Shown here one piece after another: positions 1 through 5,612 of a DNA stretch of 10,639 bases. The notes under the pieces were generated by a model. That model was given only the letters and a program-made list of their open reading frames with translations. It was not told where the DNA came from and made no database searches. The position numbers and the translations under genes are program-made. Origin of the DNA: an uncultured Lachnospiraceae bacterium (lineage in GTDB: Bacteria; Bacillota; Clostridia; Lachnospirales; Lachnospiraceae); NCBI GenBank assembly GCA_902797705.1, contig CADBTX010000330.1, positions 1 to 10,639 of the forward strand. Direction: 5' to 3'. Every line of letters begins with the position of its first letter. The first letter of the stretch is position 1.

Positions 1-81
1 ATTGTTCTTTGTCAGCCATAAGGTAATTGCGACCGTTTCGAATACAACCAGCATAATGATCGGCATAGCATATTTCTTCAT
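1..81 (-). CDS. Partial membrane protein, N-terminus only (possible 4Fe-4S membrane protein)
   Basis: The reading frame starts with ATG at 81 on the minus strand and runs out of the window after 27 codons. The visible peptide begins MKKYAMPIIMLVVFE and is a short basic tip followed by a hydrophobic segment, so it is a membrane anchor or first transmembrane helix. A strong ribosome binding site GGGAGG lies at 87-92, five bases before the start, and a good promoter sits at 114-141, so this is a real gene start. The N-terminus reminds me of NapH/polyferredoxin-like 4Fe-4S membrane proteins of Lachnospiraceae, but no cysteine motif is visible in this fragment. That product guess is from memory and weak; the existence of the gene is well supported. 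Confidence 0.7.
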   Translation of the reverse strand, partial: MKKYAMPIIMLVVFETVAITLWLTKNN

Positions 82-113
82 TTTTGCCTCCCAAACATAC
101 TTCGATTTGAATT

Positions 114-141
114 ATTCTATCATGAGCAACACAAATGTAAA
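114..141 (-). promoter_or_regulatory. Promoter of the leftward membrane-protein gene
   Basis: On the minus strand a -35 box TTTACA (136-141) is followed after 16 bases by TAGAAT (114-119). A TG one base upstream of the -10 makes it an extended -10. Transcription would start near 107, giving a leader of about 25 bases that contains the GGGAGG site. Box matches are read directly; promoter activity is inferred. Confidence 0.6.
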
Positions 142-150
142 AAGGGAGTA

Positions 151-178
151 AAAAATCCACCGTCAGGTGTTTTTTTTA
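151..178. terminator. Short hairpin flanked by A and T runs, possible bidirectional terminator
   Basis: CACC (158-161), loop GTCA, GGTG (166-169) form a four-base-pair stem. It is flanked by AAAAA on the left and TTTTTTTT (170-177) on the right, so a U-run follows the stem in either direction. The stem is short, so termination would be weak. It lies in a divergent spacer where no gene in the window needs a terminator, which suggests it belonged to something now lost, perhaps the tRNA-like remnant immediately to its right. Confidence 0.35.
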
Positions 179-199
179 TGAAGAGAAGGGGACTCGAAC
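178..199 (-). other. tRNA 3'-end-like fragment
   Basis: Read on the minus strand, 199 to 183 is GTTCGAGTCCCCTTCTC. This resembles a T-loop (GTTCGANTC) followed by the 3' strand of the T-stem and acceptor stem. The bases that should pair in the 5' T-stem strand do not match beyond the first pair, and no D-arm, anticodon arm or 5' acceptor is present upstream, so this is not an intact tRNA. It could be a tRNA remnant, such as an attachment-site scar left by an integrated element, or a chance match. Confidence 0.25.
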
Positions 200-205
200 G
201 TCGAG
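193..205. repeat. Inverted repeat CTCGA-ACG-TCGAG
   Basis: A perfect five-base inverted repeat with a three-base centre lies 24 bases upstream of the -35 box of the lipoprotein promoter. That position would suit an activator site. It also overlaps the tRNA-like fragment, so it may be coincidental. Confidence 0.25.
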
Positions 206-228
206 GCCGAATCTGGAAGCGATGAGAA

Positions 229-258
229 TTGACAGTCTTGGAATCTGCATATTATAAT
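229..258 (+). promoter_or_regulatory. Near-consensus sigma-A promoter of the lipoprotein gene
   Basis: A perfect -35 box TTGACA (229-234) is followed after 18 bases by a perfect -10 box TATAAT (253-258). Transcription should start near 265, giving a leader of about 35 bases with the GGAGGG ribosome binding site at 288-293. This is the strongest promoter in the window and predicts constitutive, high expression of the lipoprotein. Confidence 0.85.
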
Positions 259-299
259 TAATCGTTGTTTTTTGTCTTTTTACTTTTGGAGGGTTTTTT

Positions 300-935
300 A
301 TGAAAAAGAAACTTATAACAATGCTTTTAGCTCTGACTCTTACAATGACGATGTTAAACGGCTGCGGAGGCAAGGCTTCTGCTTCTGCTACTGCGGAAGT
401 AAAGACAGAGGAGAAGGCTGATAAGCCTGAAAAGAAGGATACAGCTGAAGAAGAGGAAGTTGAAGAGCCTGAGGTAGAAGAGGAAGATTACGAAGAAGAG
501 GATTATGAAGAATCCGATTATGAAGAGGAAGGTGATGGCAGCTTCACCCTTCTCGATGTTGATGAGTCAATGATCGATGTTGGAGCATACGGATCCGATA
601 CTGACGGCACCGAACTGGTATTTACCATGTTTACCGGCCCCGACGGGAATCATTATGTTTCACTTTTCGACTTTGACAATAATGAACAGTCCGGAGACGT
701 GATCTGCGGACAGTACGAGGCTGAGTCCGAAGTTGATGAAGACGGTGACGAATGGACATATTTTGATGTGGAGGATGTATATACCGGAAAGCATTATTCG
801 CTCGGTGCCTGTGAGAGACCTTCAACCAATCAGGTTGCTTTCTTTAACGCAAACGGTGATGTGATCGAGGGACAGTTCCTTACAGCAAGCGAGACCATCG
901 ATTATATGGCAAGCGCTGTTAATCTTATAAGCTGA
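300..935 (+). CDS. Acidic lipoprotein of unknown function
   Basis: This 211-aa protein has a lipoprotein signal peptide: basic MKKK, a hydrophobic core (5-18) and the lipobox LNGC with Cys22 as the lipidation site. It should be anchored on the outer face of the cytoplasmic membrane. After a short Ala/Ser/Lys spacer comes a highly acidic, low-complexity tether (about 49-80) with repeated (E)EDYEE units. A folded-looking domain of about 130 residues follows, rich in aromatic and acidic residues with alternating beta-like patterns. It has two cysteines, Cys136 and Cys171, which could pair once exported. I do not recognise this domain. The gene is monocistronic: its own promoter is at 229-258, GGAGGG lies seven bases before the ATG, and a strong terminator follows. 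The acidic tether resembles those of the two downstream membrane-anchored proteins. The coding call is secure; the function is unknown. Confidence 0.9.
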   Translation: MKKKLITMLLALTLTMTMLNGCGGKASASATAEVKTEEKADKPEKKDTAEEEEVEEPEVEEEDYEEEDYEESDYEEEGDGSFTLLDVDESMIDVGAYGSDTDGTELVFTMFTGPDGNHYVSLFDFDNNEQSGDVICGQYEAESEVDEDGDEWTYFDVEDVYTGKHYSLGACERPSTNQVAFFNANGDVIEGQFLTASETIDYMASAVNLIS

Positions 936-954
936 TAGTATTTCTCAGTCTTTA

Positions 955-988
955 ACGGGCAGGCAGTTTTGCCTGTCCGTATTTTTTT
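955..988 (+). terminator. Strong intrinsic terminator after the lipoprotein gene
   Basis: Bases 955-965 and 970-980 form an 11-bp stem with one G-T pair around the loop GTTT. An A and seven T residues (982-988) follow immediately. It begins 20 bases after the lipoprotein stop codon and should separate that transcript from the peptidase-redoxin genes. Confidence 0.92.
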
Positions 989-1073
989 ACGCAGAGCTTT
1001 CGGTCTGAGATACGCCGGGGCGATGCAATGAAATTCCAGCGGGATTTAGTGATCATAAGACAAAAGGTTATCC

Positions 1074-2729
1074 ATGAGCGACGGCGGGCAGGAAAAGAAA
1101 AGATCTGTAATATTGAATATTATCCTCGGGATACTTGTTGCCTTCGGTGTTCTTTTTATCCTTATCATGTTTTTGCCTGATGATGAAGAGGATGCTGAGG
1201 AAGCACAGACTGAGACCGTGGAAACTGTTGCGGCGGAAGAGGATGATCCCGGGGAAGACCAATCTCCGGATGAAAACGAAGGCAAACACGAGATCGAACC
1301 CATTTCCGTCGGAACGGACGCAAAAAATGCCACGGTCATGATCTATATGAACGGATCCGATCTGGAGACCCAGGCTGGAGAAGCTACAACGGATATTTCC
1401 GAAATGCTTGAGTCCGGCATAGGAAGCAATGTCAATGTCATAATCCAGACCATGGGTACCAGAAAATGGCAGGATTTCGGCATTTCTTCGAAAACATCCC
1501 AGATCTATAGGGTAAATAACGGTGAACTGGAGCTTTTGGAGGATGATCTCGGACAGCTTGACTGTACCAGGAGTGAAACTCTCTCAAGGTTCATCAGTTA
1601 CGGAAAAACGAATTTTCCCGCAGACAGATATATCTTTATCTTCTGGGATCATGGCGGCGGGCCGGTTTACGGCTTTGGTTACGACGAGTGGCAGGATGAG
1701 CAGTCGTCTTTGACGCTGGATGAAATGCAGAAGGCATTTCAGGAGAATTCAGACGTTCACTTTGATATCATTGGCATGGACTGCTGCATTATGGGTAATA
1801 TGGAGACCGGCTTCGTCCTGGCTCCCTTTTGTAAATATGCTCTTCTCTCCGAGGATTTCGAGTCCGGGCTTGGATGGTCCTACAAAAACTGGATGGGATA
1901 CTTTGAGGAGGACCCGGGAATGTCCACCCCTCTTCTCGGGAAGAAGATAATCGATTCTGTGATCAAAGCAAATGAAGAGGAAGAGGGTGGTGACTCCACC
2001 ACCATGATAATGGTGAATGAACGCGCTGTTTCCGATCTGGCGAAAAAGTGGAGTGAGTATGCCTTTGAAAACCGTGACAGTCTTCTGGAAGTAAATTACA
2101 GCAAGCTTCATATGGCGCGGGGCAGGAGCTTTATAGCAAGTCTTGTGGAATCCTGGGGGGATGACATGAGTGACGTCACCATGTCTGATTATTACGTCAG
2201 CGATATACTGTCCATCGTTGAGAGCATTGGCGCGGAAGGGGAGAAGACAGAAAGCCTGAAGTCGGCTCTGAAGGCCTGTGTTGCGTATTTCGGACACACC
2301 TCGGATTCCAATGAGTTGACCGGGCTGGCGGTTTCGCTGCCCTATGGCGATCCGGATTATTATGAAGAACAGAACAGGATCTATACAAGATGCGGATTTG
2401 ATCCGGAGTATATCAGATTTCTGGGGGATTTTGTAGATGCCGAGGGAGCGGATAACTACAATGACTACAGCGGATTCGAGGATTCCTGGGGAGGCTGGGG
2501 AAATTATGAAGAGGGTTTAAGCTGCTATGAAGGCGGAAACTGTCCCGCAAATGAAAACATGGATGACTGGACCTACGACTATGATGAAGAGGTCTGGTAT
2601 CTTTATGAGGACGGCATACTCTATCTCTATGATGATGAAACCGATCTTACGTGCTATTATGATGAGTACGAAGATGAGTACTATTATTATGATGATGAAT
2701 ATGACGGCTGGTACCCTATGGAGGATTAA
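1074..2729 (+). CDS. Membrane-anchored clostripain-family (C11) cysteine peptidase
   Basis: This 551-aa protein starts with a short cytoplasmic tip and one transmembrane helix (about 12-34), so the rest should be extracytoplasmic. An acidic tether (35-75) leads to a clostripain-like domain that begins at ATVMIYMNGSDLE (86-98). The catalytic His is in WDHGGG (His193). The catalytic Cys is in MDCCIMG, with Cys238 at the position of the family's D-A-C-L-M motif. Asp236 is kept, and Cys237 replaces the usual small residue. The domain continues to about 450. The last 51 residues are an unusual tail with 15 Tyr and 21 Asp/Glu. Clostripains usually cut after Arg or Lys and often self-process; specificity here cannot be read. 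The ribosome binding site is weak (AAAAGG at 1062-1067) and I see no convincing promoter between the terminator at 988 and the start. The gene runs directly into the redoxin gene. Confidence 0.88.
   Translation: MSDGGQEKKRSVILNIILGILVAFGVLFILIMFLPDDEEDAEEAQTETVETVAAEEDDPGEDQSPDENEGKHEIEPISVGTDAKNATVMIYMNGSDLETQAGEATTDISEMLESGIGSNVNVIIQTMGTRKWQDFGISSKTSQIYRVNNGELELLEDDLGQLDCTRSETLSRFISYGKTNFPADRYIFIFWDHGGGPVYGFGYDEWQDEQSSLTLDEMQKAFQENSDVHFDIIGMDCCIMGNMETGFVLAPFCKYALLSEDFESGLGWSYKNWMGYFEEDPGMSTPLLGKKIIDSVIKANEEEEGGDSTTMIMVNERAVSDLAKKWSEYAFENRDSLLEVNYSKLHMARGRSFIASLVESWGDDMSDVTMSDYYVSDILSIVESIGAEGEKTESLKSALKACVAYFGHTSDSNELTGLAVSLPYGDPDYYEEQNRIYTRCGFDPEYIRFLGDFVDAEGADNYNDYSGFEDSWGGWGNYEEGLSCYEGGNCPANENMDDWTYDYDEEVWYLYEDGILYLYDDETDLTCYYDEYEDEYYYYDDEYDGWYPMED
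2720..2724 (+). promoter_or_regulatory. Ribosome binding site of the redoxin gene inside the peptidase gene
   Basis: GGAGG lies within the last codons of the peptidase gene, five bases before the redoxin ATG at 2730. The peptidase stop TAA (2727-2729) directly abuts that ATG. This fixes the redoxin start and predicts translational coupling of the two proteins. Confidence 0.8.
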
Positions 2730-3521
2730 ATGTTTGACAGGATAAAGAATGTGGTTGTGATCGCTCTGGCAACCCTTGGAGTTCTTTTTATAATACTGAT
2801 GCTGATCCCGGATGACGAGGAAGAGGACAGGACGGAAGCACTGCAGGAAACAATAGAAGCGGAAGCAACTGAGGAGACCCGGGAATATGCTCTGTCGGAA
2901 GGAGCCAAAGAAGAGGAGACGGAGGCGACAGTGACGGAGGAGGCCTCTGATGAAGAGGACCGGGAAGAAAATGCTTCTCAGGTACCCTTTTCGGAAGATG
3001 ACAGGGATGAAGAAGAACCTGAGGAAGAGACGGGTGATGAAGACAGCGGTAACAGGGCAGAGGTAATTATTCCGGATTCGGAGATTTCGGATTATAAAAT
3101 GAAATTCAGAACAAGCACCGTAGATGGCAAAATCGTGGATCAGAGCATCTTTGAAGATTATGACATCACCATAGTCTATGTATGGGCGACTTATTGCGGA
3201 AACTGTATCTCGGAGATGGATGAATACGGAGCTTTTTATAAAAACAAGCCGGACAATGTGAATCTTGTGGGAATTGTCGGTGATGTTTACGACGGGATAG
3301 ACAGTAATGTAAAATCGGCAGAAAATATCCTTTCCGACAGCGGAGCTGAATTTATGAATCTTGCGGTCAGTGACAGTCTCTATGATATTGCGGCTTCTAT
3401 CCAGCTATACCCTTCATCCTTCCTGGTGGACAGAAAAGGACATATCATAGGCGGACTTCTGGAGGGGGCCCACTATGAGGACACCATGAAGGTACTGGGG
3501 GAATATGTATCTGAGACTTAA
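2730..3521 (+). CDS. Membrane-anchored TlpA-like thioredoxin
   Basis: The protein has 263 residues. One N-terminal transmembrane helix (about 8-26) is followed by a very long acidic, low-complexity tether (27-107). A thioredoxin-fold domain fills 110-263. The active site is WATYCGNC, with Cys156 and Cys159. The cis-proline region reads YPSSFLVDRKG, with Pro228, as in TlpA/ResA thioredoxins. The topology places the CXXC outside the membrane, where TlpA-like proteins usually reduce disulfides in exported substrates. The gene abuts the upstream peptidase gene and shares its anchor sequence, so the peptidase is a plausible partner. The nearby CD1871A and 4Fe-4S proteins are plausible electron donors. 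The final four bases overlap the convergent radical SAM gene and no terminator is visible between them. Confidence 0.88.
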   Translation: MFDRIKNVVVIALATLGVLFIILMLIPDDEEEDRTEALQETIEAEATEETREYALSEGAKEEETEATVTEEASDEEDREENASQVPFSEDDRDEEEPEEETGDEDSGNRAEVIIPDSEISDYKMKFRTSTVDGKIVDQSIFEDYDITIVYVWATYCGNCISEMDEYGAFYKNKPDNVNLVGIVGDVYDGIDSNVKSAENILSDSGAEFMNLAVSDSLYDIAASIQLYPSSFLVDRKGHIIGGLLEGAHYEDTMKVLGEYVSET

Positions 3522-4426
3522 CCGGTATAGCAGTCGAAATCCGGGATAAATCCGCTGTCCGAAGAAGTGATCTCCTGGATGAATGCGTTTTCTATGCCGA
3601 TCTTTATGGCATAATCTGTAAGCCTGTCGTACTCGGCACGGCTTACTTTTCTTTTTAATTCGGGAAAACAATCCGGAATAGAATCCCCGGGGGTGTACTG
3701 GCTTAAGATACTGATGATTATCCGGTCTCCGTAGGTTTCATGCAGGTATTTAAGCACCTTCCTGGAATTATATACATGCTTTGGAAGCAGCAGATTTCTT
3801 ACGATAACACCTTTTTTCAGCATGCCCTTTTCGTCATATTCGCATCCGGGCTGCTGCCTCACCATTTCACTAACGGCGAGACGGGCGACCTCCGGATAGT
3901 CCTCAGCGTTGGAATAAGCCTTTGCAAGTTCCTTTTCCGCATATTTGAAATCAGCAAGATAGATGTCTATCAGTCCATCAAGCATCCGGAGGCTTTCCCT
4001 GGTTTCATAGCCTGAGCAGTTGAAGACGAAGGGGAGATCAAAGCCCTCCGTCTTTGCCTTTTTAATTGCTCCTGCGATAGCGGGGATAAAATGATCGCCG
4101 GTCACCAGATTTATATTATGGGCTTTCTTTTCCCTGAGGTGATAAAAGATACGGATAAGTTCAGCGGTATCCGCTTCTTTTCCAGGCAGCAGATCCGGGC
4201 CGCCCTCTGCAGGGATTTTTGAGATCTTTTGATTCTGGCAGTAAACGCAGTGAAGGGAGCAGCCGGTGAAAAATACGGTGCCGGAGCCGTTTTCTCCGGA
4301 GATACAGGGCTCTTCCCAATGATGGAGTGAAACCCTTGCCACCCGGGGAGTAAGGCCCGAAGCGCAAACACCGTATGTTTTTTCCCTGTCGGCATTACAG
4401 TGCCGGGGACAAAGAACGCATTTCAT
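3518..4426 (-). CDS. PflX-type (COG1313) radical SAM protein
   Basis: This 302-aa protein is a radical SAM enzyme. The cluster motif GCSLHCVYC (Cys56, Cys60, Cys63) is CX3CX2C, and a Cys-rich start (CVLCPRHC, then Cys21) precedes it. Further stretches fit the COG1313 family, annotated as PflX or putative pyruvate formate-lyase activating enzyme: LVTGDHFIP (108-115), NCSGYE (136-141), IYLADFKYA (155-163), VIVRNLLLP (207-215), SQYTPGD (242-248) and FIPDFD (293-298). The biochemical role of this family is poorly defined and activation of a glycyl-radical enzyme has not been shown for most members. Length and both ends look complete. No Shine-Dalgarno site precedes the ATG; an extended -10 box lies eight bases upstream, so translation may be leaderless. 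It overlaps the redoxin gene tail to tail by four bases. A role in peptide modification for the neighbouring exporter is not supported, since no SPASM domain is seen. Confidence 0.9.
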   Translation of the reverse strand: MKCVLCPRHCNADREKTYGVCASGLTPRVARVSLHHWEEPCISGENGSGTVFFTGCSLHCVYCQNQKISKIPAEGGPDLLPGKEADTAELIRIFYHLREKKAHNINLVTGDHFIPAIAGAIKKAKTEGFDLPFVFNCSGYETRESLRMLDGLIDIYLADFKYAEKELAKAYSNAEDYPEVARLAVSEMVRQQPGCEYDEKGMLKKGVIVRNLLLPKHVYNSRKVLKYLHETYGDRIIISILSQYTPGDSIPDCFPELKRKVSRAEYDRLTDYAIKIGIENAFIQEITSSDSGFIPDFDCYTG

Positions 4427-4433
4427 GAGTGTG

Positions 4434-4442
4434 ATTATATCA
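4434..4442 (-). promoter_or_regulatory. Extended -10 promoter of the radical SAM gene
   Basis: On the minus strand the sequence reads TGATATAAT: a perfect -10 box (4434-4439) with the TG extension. No clear -35 box is seen at the right distance, which extended -10 promoters tolerate. The predicted start of transcription (about 4427) lies at or one base from the ATG at 4426, implying little or no leader. Confidence 0.5.
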
Positions 4443-4524
4443 TAGATCCATAAGTCGGGAATCGGAAATCCATGGGAGAATCCTTATTTTCAAAGGCCGC
4501 ACCGGCTGGTCAGAAAAAAGGCGG

Positions 4525-4536
4525 TATGATATCATA
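4525..4536. promoter_or_regulatory. 12-bp perfect palindrome, possible operator over a -10 box
   Basis: TATGATATCATA is a perfect 12-base palindrome. Its first half, TATGAT, also resembles a plus-strand -10 box, though no convincing -35 box is present. If it drives the CD1871A and 4Fe-4S genes, a dimeric regulator bound here would block transcription. It could equally be an AT-rich coincidence. Confidence 0.3.
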
Positions 4537-4543
4537 TCTGTAA

Positions 4544-4579
4544 CTGCTTAGCGCCCTTTTGATCCATCGCGCGAAGCAG
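4544..4579 (+). other. Leader hairpin upstream of the CD1871A-type gene
   Basis: CTGCTT-A-GCGC (4544-4554) pairs with GCGC-G-AAGCAG (4569-4579), giving ten base pairs around one mismatch and a 14-base loop. No T-run follows, so it is not a standard terminator. It ends 38 bases before the GAAGGG ribosome binding site and could be an mRNA leader structure or a protein-binding inverted repeat. Confidence 0.4.
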
Positions 4580-4629
4580 GAATTGATCAGCCGAATGCAC
4601 GGTTCTATTCAGAATCCGAAGGGTTATGA

Positions 4630-4788
4630 ATGGATACGAAAGATGATGGAAGTTTGAAAAATCCGCTAAGAAATCTGATACTTGTTATATCTGTTGTTTT
4701 CCTGATCTCCGGTCTTATGGCGGGGGAGTATCTGGATGTCTGGAGTAAGGCCGTGATGATCTGTATGGAGTGCATTGGACTGGGATGA
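4630..4788 (+). CDS. CD1871A-family CXXC micro-protein
   Basis: This 52-aa protein has a polar N-terminus, one hydrophobic segment (about 15-31) and the ending VMICMECIGLG, with Cys45 and Cys48 forming a CXXC. The size, the single membrane segment and a C-terminus of the type C-x-E-C-I-G-(I/L)-G match the CD1871A family of CXXC-motif micro-proteins known from Clostridioides difficile and relatives. GAAGGG at 4618-4623, six bases before the ATG, supports the start. The stop overlaps the next gene's ATG (ATGA at 4785-4788), so the two should be translated together. Such proteins sit beside thioredoxin-like and 4Fe-4S membrane proteins; a role in membrane thiol-disulfide electron transfer is inferred from the CXXC and the context, and is not proven. 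Confidence 0.8.
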   Translation: MDTKDDGSLKNPLRNLILVISVVFLISGLMAGEYLDVWSKAVMICMECIGLG

Positions 4789-5600
4789 GATTTAAGAGAA
4801 GGATCATTCAGCTTAGTACGGCTATTATTTATAACTGTAATCTGTCCGGTTTTTTTACCGGCAGGATCTATAAGGGAAAGATAAAGGGGGTCTGCACCCC
4901 GGGACTTAACTGCTATTCCTGTCCGGGGGCCGTTGCCGCCTGCCCGCTCGGAAGTCTGCAGGGAGCTGTTGCAAAATCCCGTTACAGGTTTCCGTTTTAC
5001 GTTCTCGGGTTGCTTTTGCTTTTCGGTATCGTATTCGGCCGGGGAGTATGCGGTTTTCTTTGTCCCTTCGGACTGATCCAGGAACTGATCTATAAGATCC
5101 CGACACCGAAGATAAAAAAGAATATGGTCACTGGAAAGCTCTCGTATCTGAAATATCTGATACTTGTGCTGTTTGTCGTACTGATACCAATTATTGTTTC
5201 GGAGCCCGGCTTTTGCAAATATATCTGTCCTGCGGGAACTCTTGAGGCAGGACTGCCTCTTTTTTTCCTGGATAAGGGGATCAGAAGGGCTCTGGGGCTG
5301 CTCTTTTCATGGAAGGTTATGGTACTGGTTTCGGTGCTGCTTATTTGCATTCTGTTTTTCAGGGGGTTCTGCAGGTTTTTATGTCCTTTGGGAGCCATCT
5401 ATTCTTTCTTTAATCACATGTCCTTTTTCGGGGTAGAGGTGGAACATGGAAAATGCAGTGGCTGCGGCGCATGCAAAGAGTGCTGCGGAATGGATATATC
5501 CCGTGTGGGGGACAGGGAATGCATTCAGTGTATGGAGTGCATCGATGTATGTCCGGAGCAGGCGATAAAGTGTAGAACGTTTTTTGATGAAAAACAATGA
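4785..5600 (+). CDS. Polyferredoxin-like 4Fe-4S membrane protein (NapH-like)
   Basis: From ATG 4785 the protein has 271 residues. A Cys-rich N-terminal part (Cys37, 43, 46, 53) precedes three hydrophobic segments (about 71-88, 120-138, 169-192). The loops carry repeated CxxxCP motifs: GVCGFLCPFG (Cys89, 93), FCKYICPAG (Cys144, 148) and FCRFLCPLG (Cys196, 200). The C-terminus is a 2[4Fe-4S] ferredoxin domain: Cys224, 227, 230 with 233/234, then CIQCMECIDVCP (Cys246, 249, 252, 256). The architecture is that of NapH/CcdA2-like electron-transfer proteins. A GTG five codons upstream (4770) would also be in frame, but the ATGA overlap and the family's usual MRxKRR start favour 4785. With the CXXC micro-protein it probably moves electrons from a cytoplasmic donor towards extracytoplasmic thiols; the substrate is not shown. 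No terminator with a T-run is visible downstream. Confidence 0.88.
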   Translation: MRFKRRIIQLSTAIIYNCNLSGFFTGRIYKGKIKGVCTPGLNCYSCPGAVAACPLGSLQGAVAKSRYRFPFYVLGLLLLFGIVFGRGVCGFLCPFGLIQELIYKIPTPKIKKNMVTGKLSYLKYLILVLFVVLIPIIVSEPGFCKYICPAGTLEAGLPLFFLDKGIRRALGLLFSWKVMVLVSVLLICILFFRGFCRFLCPLGAIYSFFNHMSFFGVEVEHGKCSGCGACKECCGMDISRVGDRECIQCMECIDVCPEQAIKCRTFFDEKQ

Positions 5601-5612
5601 TCGGAGACTTTT

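Larger units (their letters stand above)
4472..4657 (+). pseudogene. Possible decayed reading frame with one internal stop
   Basis: One frame runs from ATG 4472 to TGA 4655-4657 and is broken only by TAA at 4541-4543. It would encode 23 residues (ending KKGGMISYL), the stop, then 37 residues (including HRAKQELISRMHGS and GYEWIRKMMEV). The second part has a natural-looking amphipathic composition and overlaps the start of the CD1871A gene by 28 bases. I do not recognise it. It could be the remains of a gene that once preceded the CD1871A gene, or a chance open stretch. No good ribosome binding site precedes ATG 4472. Confidence 0.25.

Noticed and set aside
178..225. 15-codon basic frame MKRRGLERR on the plus strand
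   Set aside because: No ribosome binding site, and it lies upstream of the mapped-looking promoter at 229-258.
183..270. Intact tRNA gene on the minus strand
   Set aside because: Only the T-loop and 3' acceptor-like part are present; the D-arm, anticodon arm and 5' acceptor cannot be found and the T-stem does not pair.
986..1014. Promoter for the clostripain gene (TTTACG and GATACG, 17 bases apart)
   Set aside because: The boxes match the consensus poorly and the -35 overlaps the terminator's T-run, so I do not list it as a feature.
1749..2297. 182-codon open frame on the minus strand
   Set aside because: It lies wholly inside the clostripain gene on the opposite strand, shows no family motif and no ribosome binding site; it is a shadow of the real gene.
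3518..4426. Radical SAM protein as a peptide-modifying enzyme for the exporter's cargo
   Set aside because: Its motifs match the PflX (COG1313) type throughout, it has no SPASM or peptide-recognition domain, and it is on the opposite strand 1.3 kb away with its own promoter.
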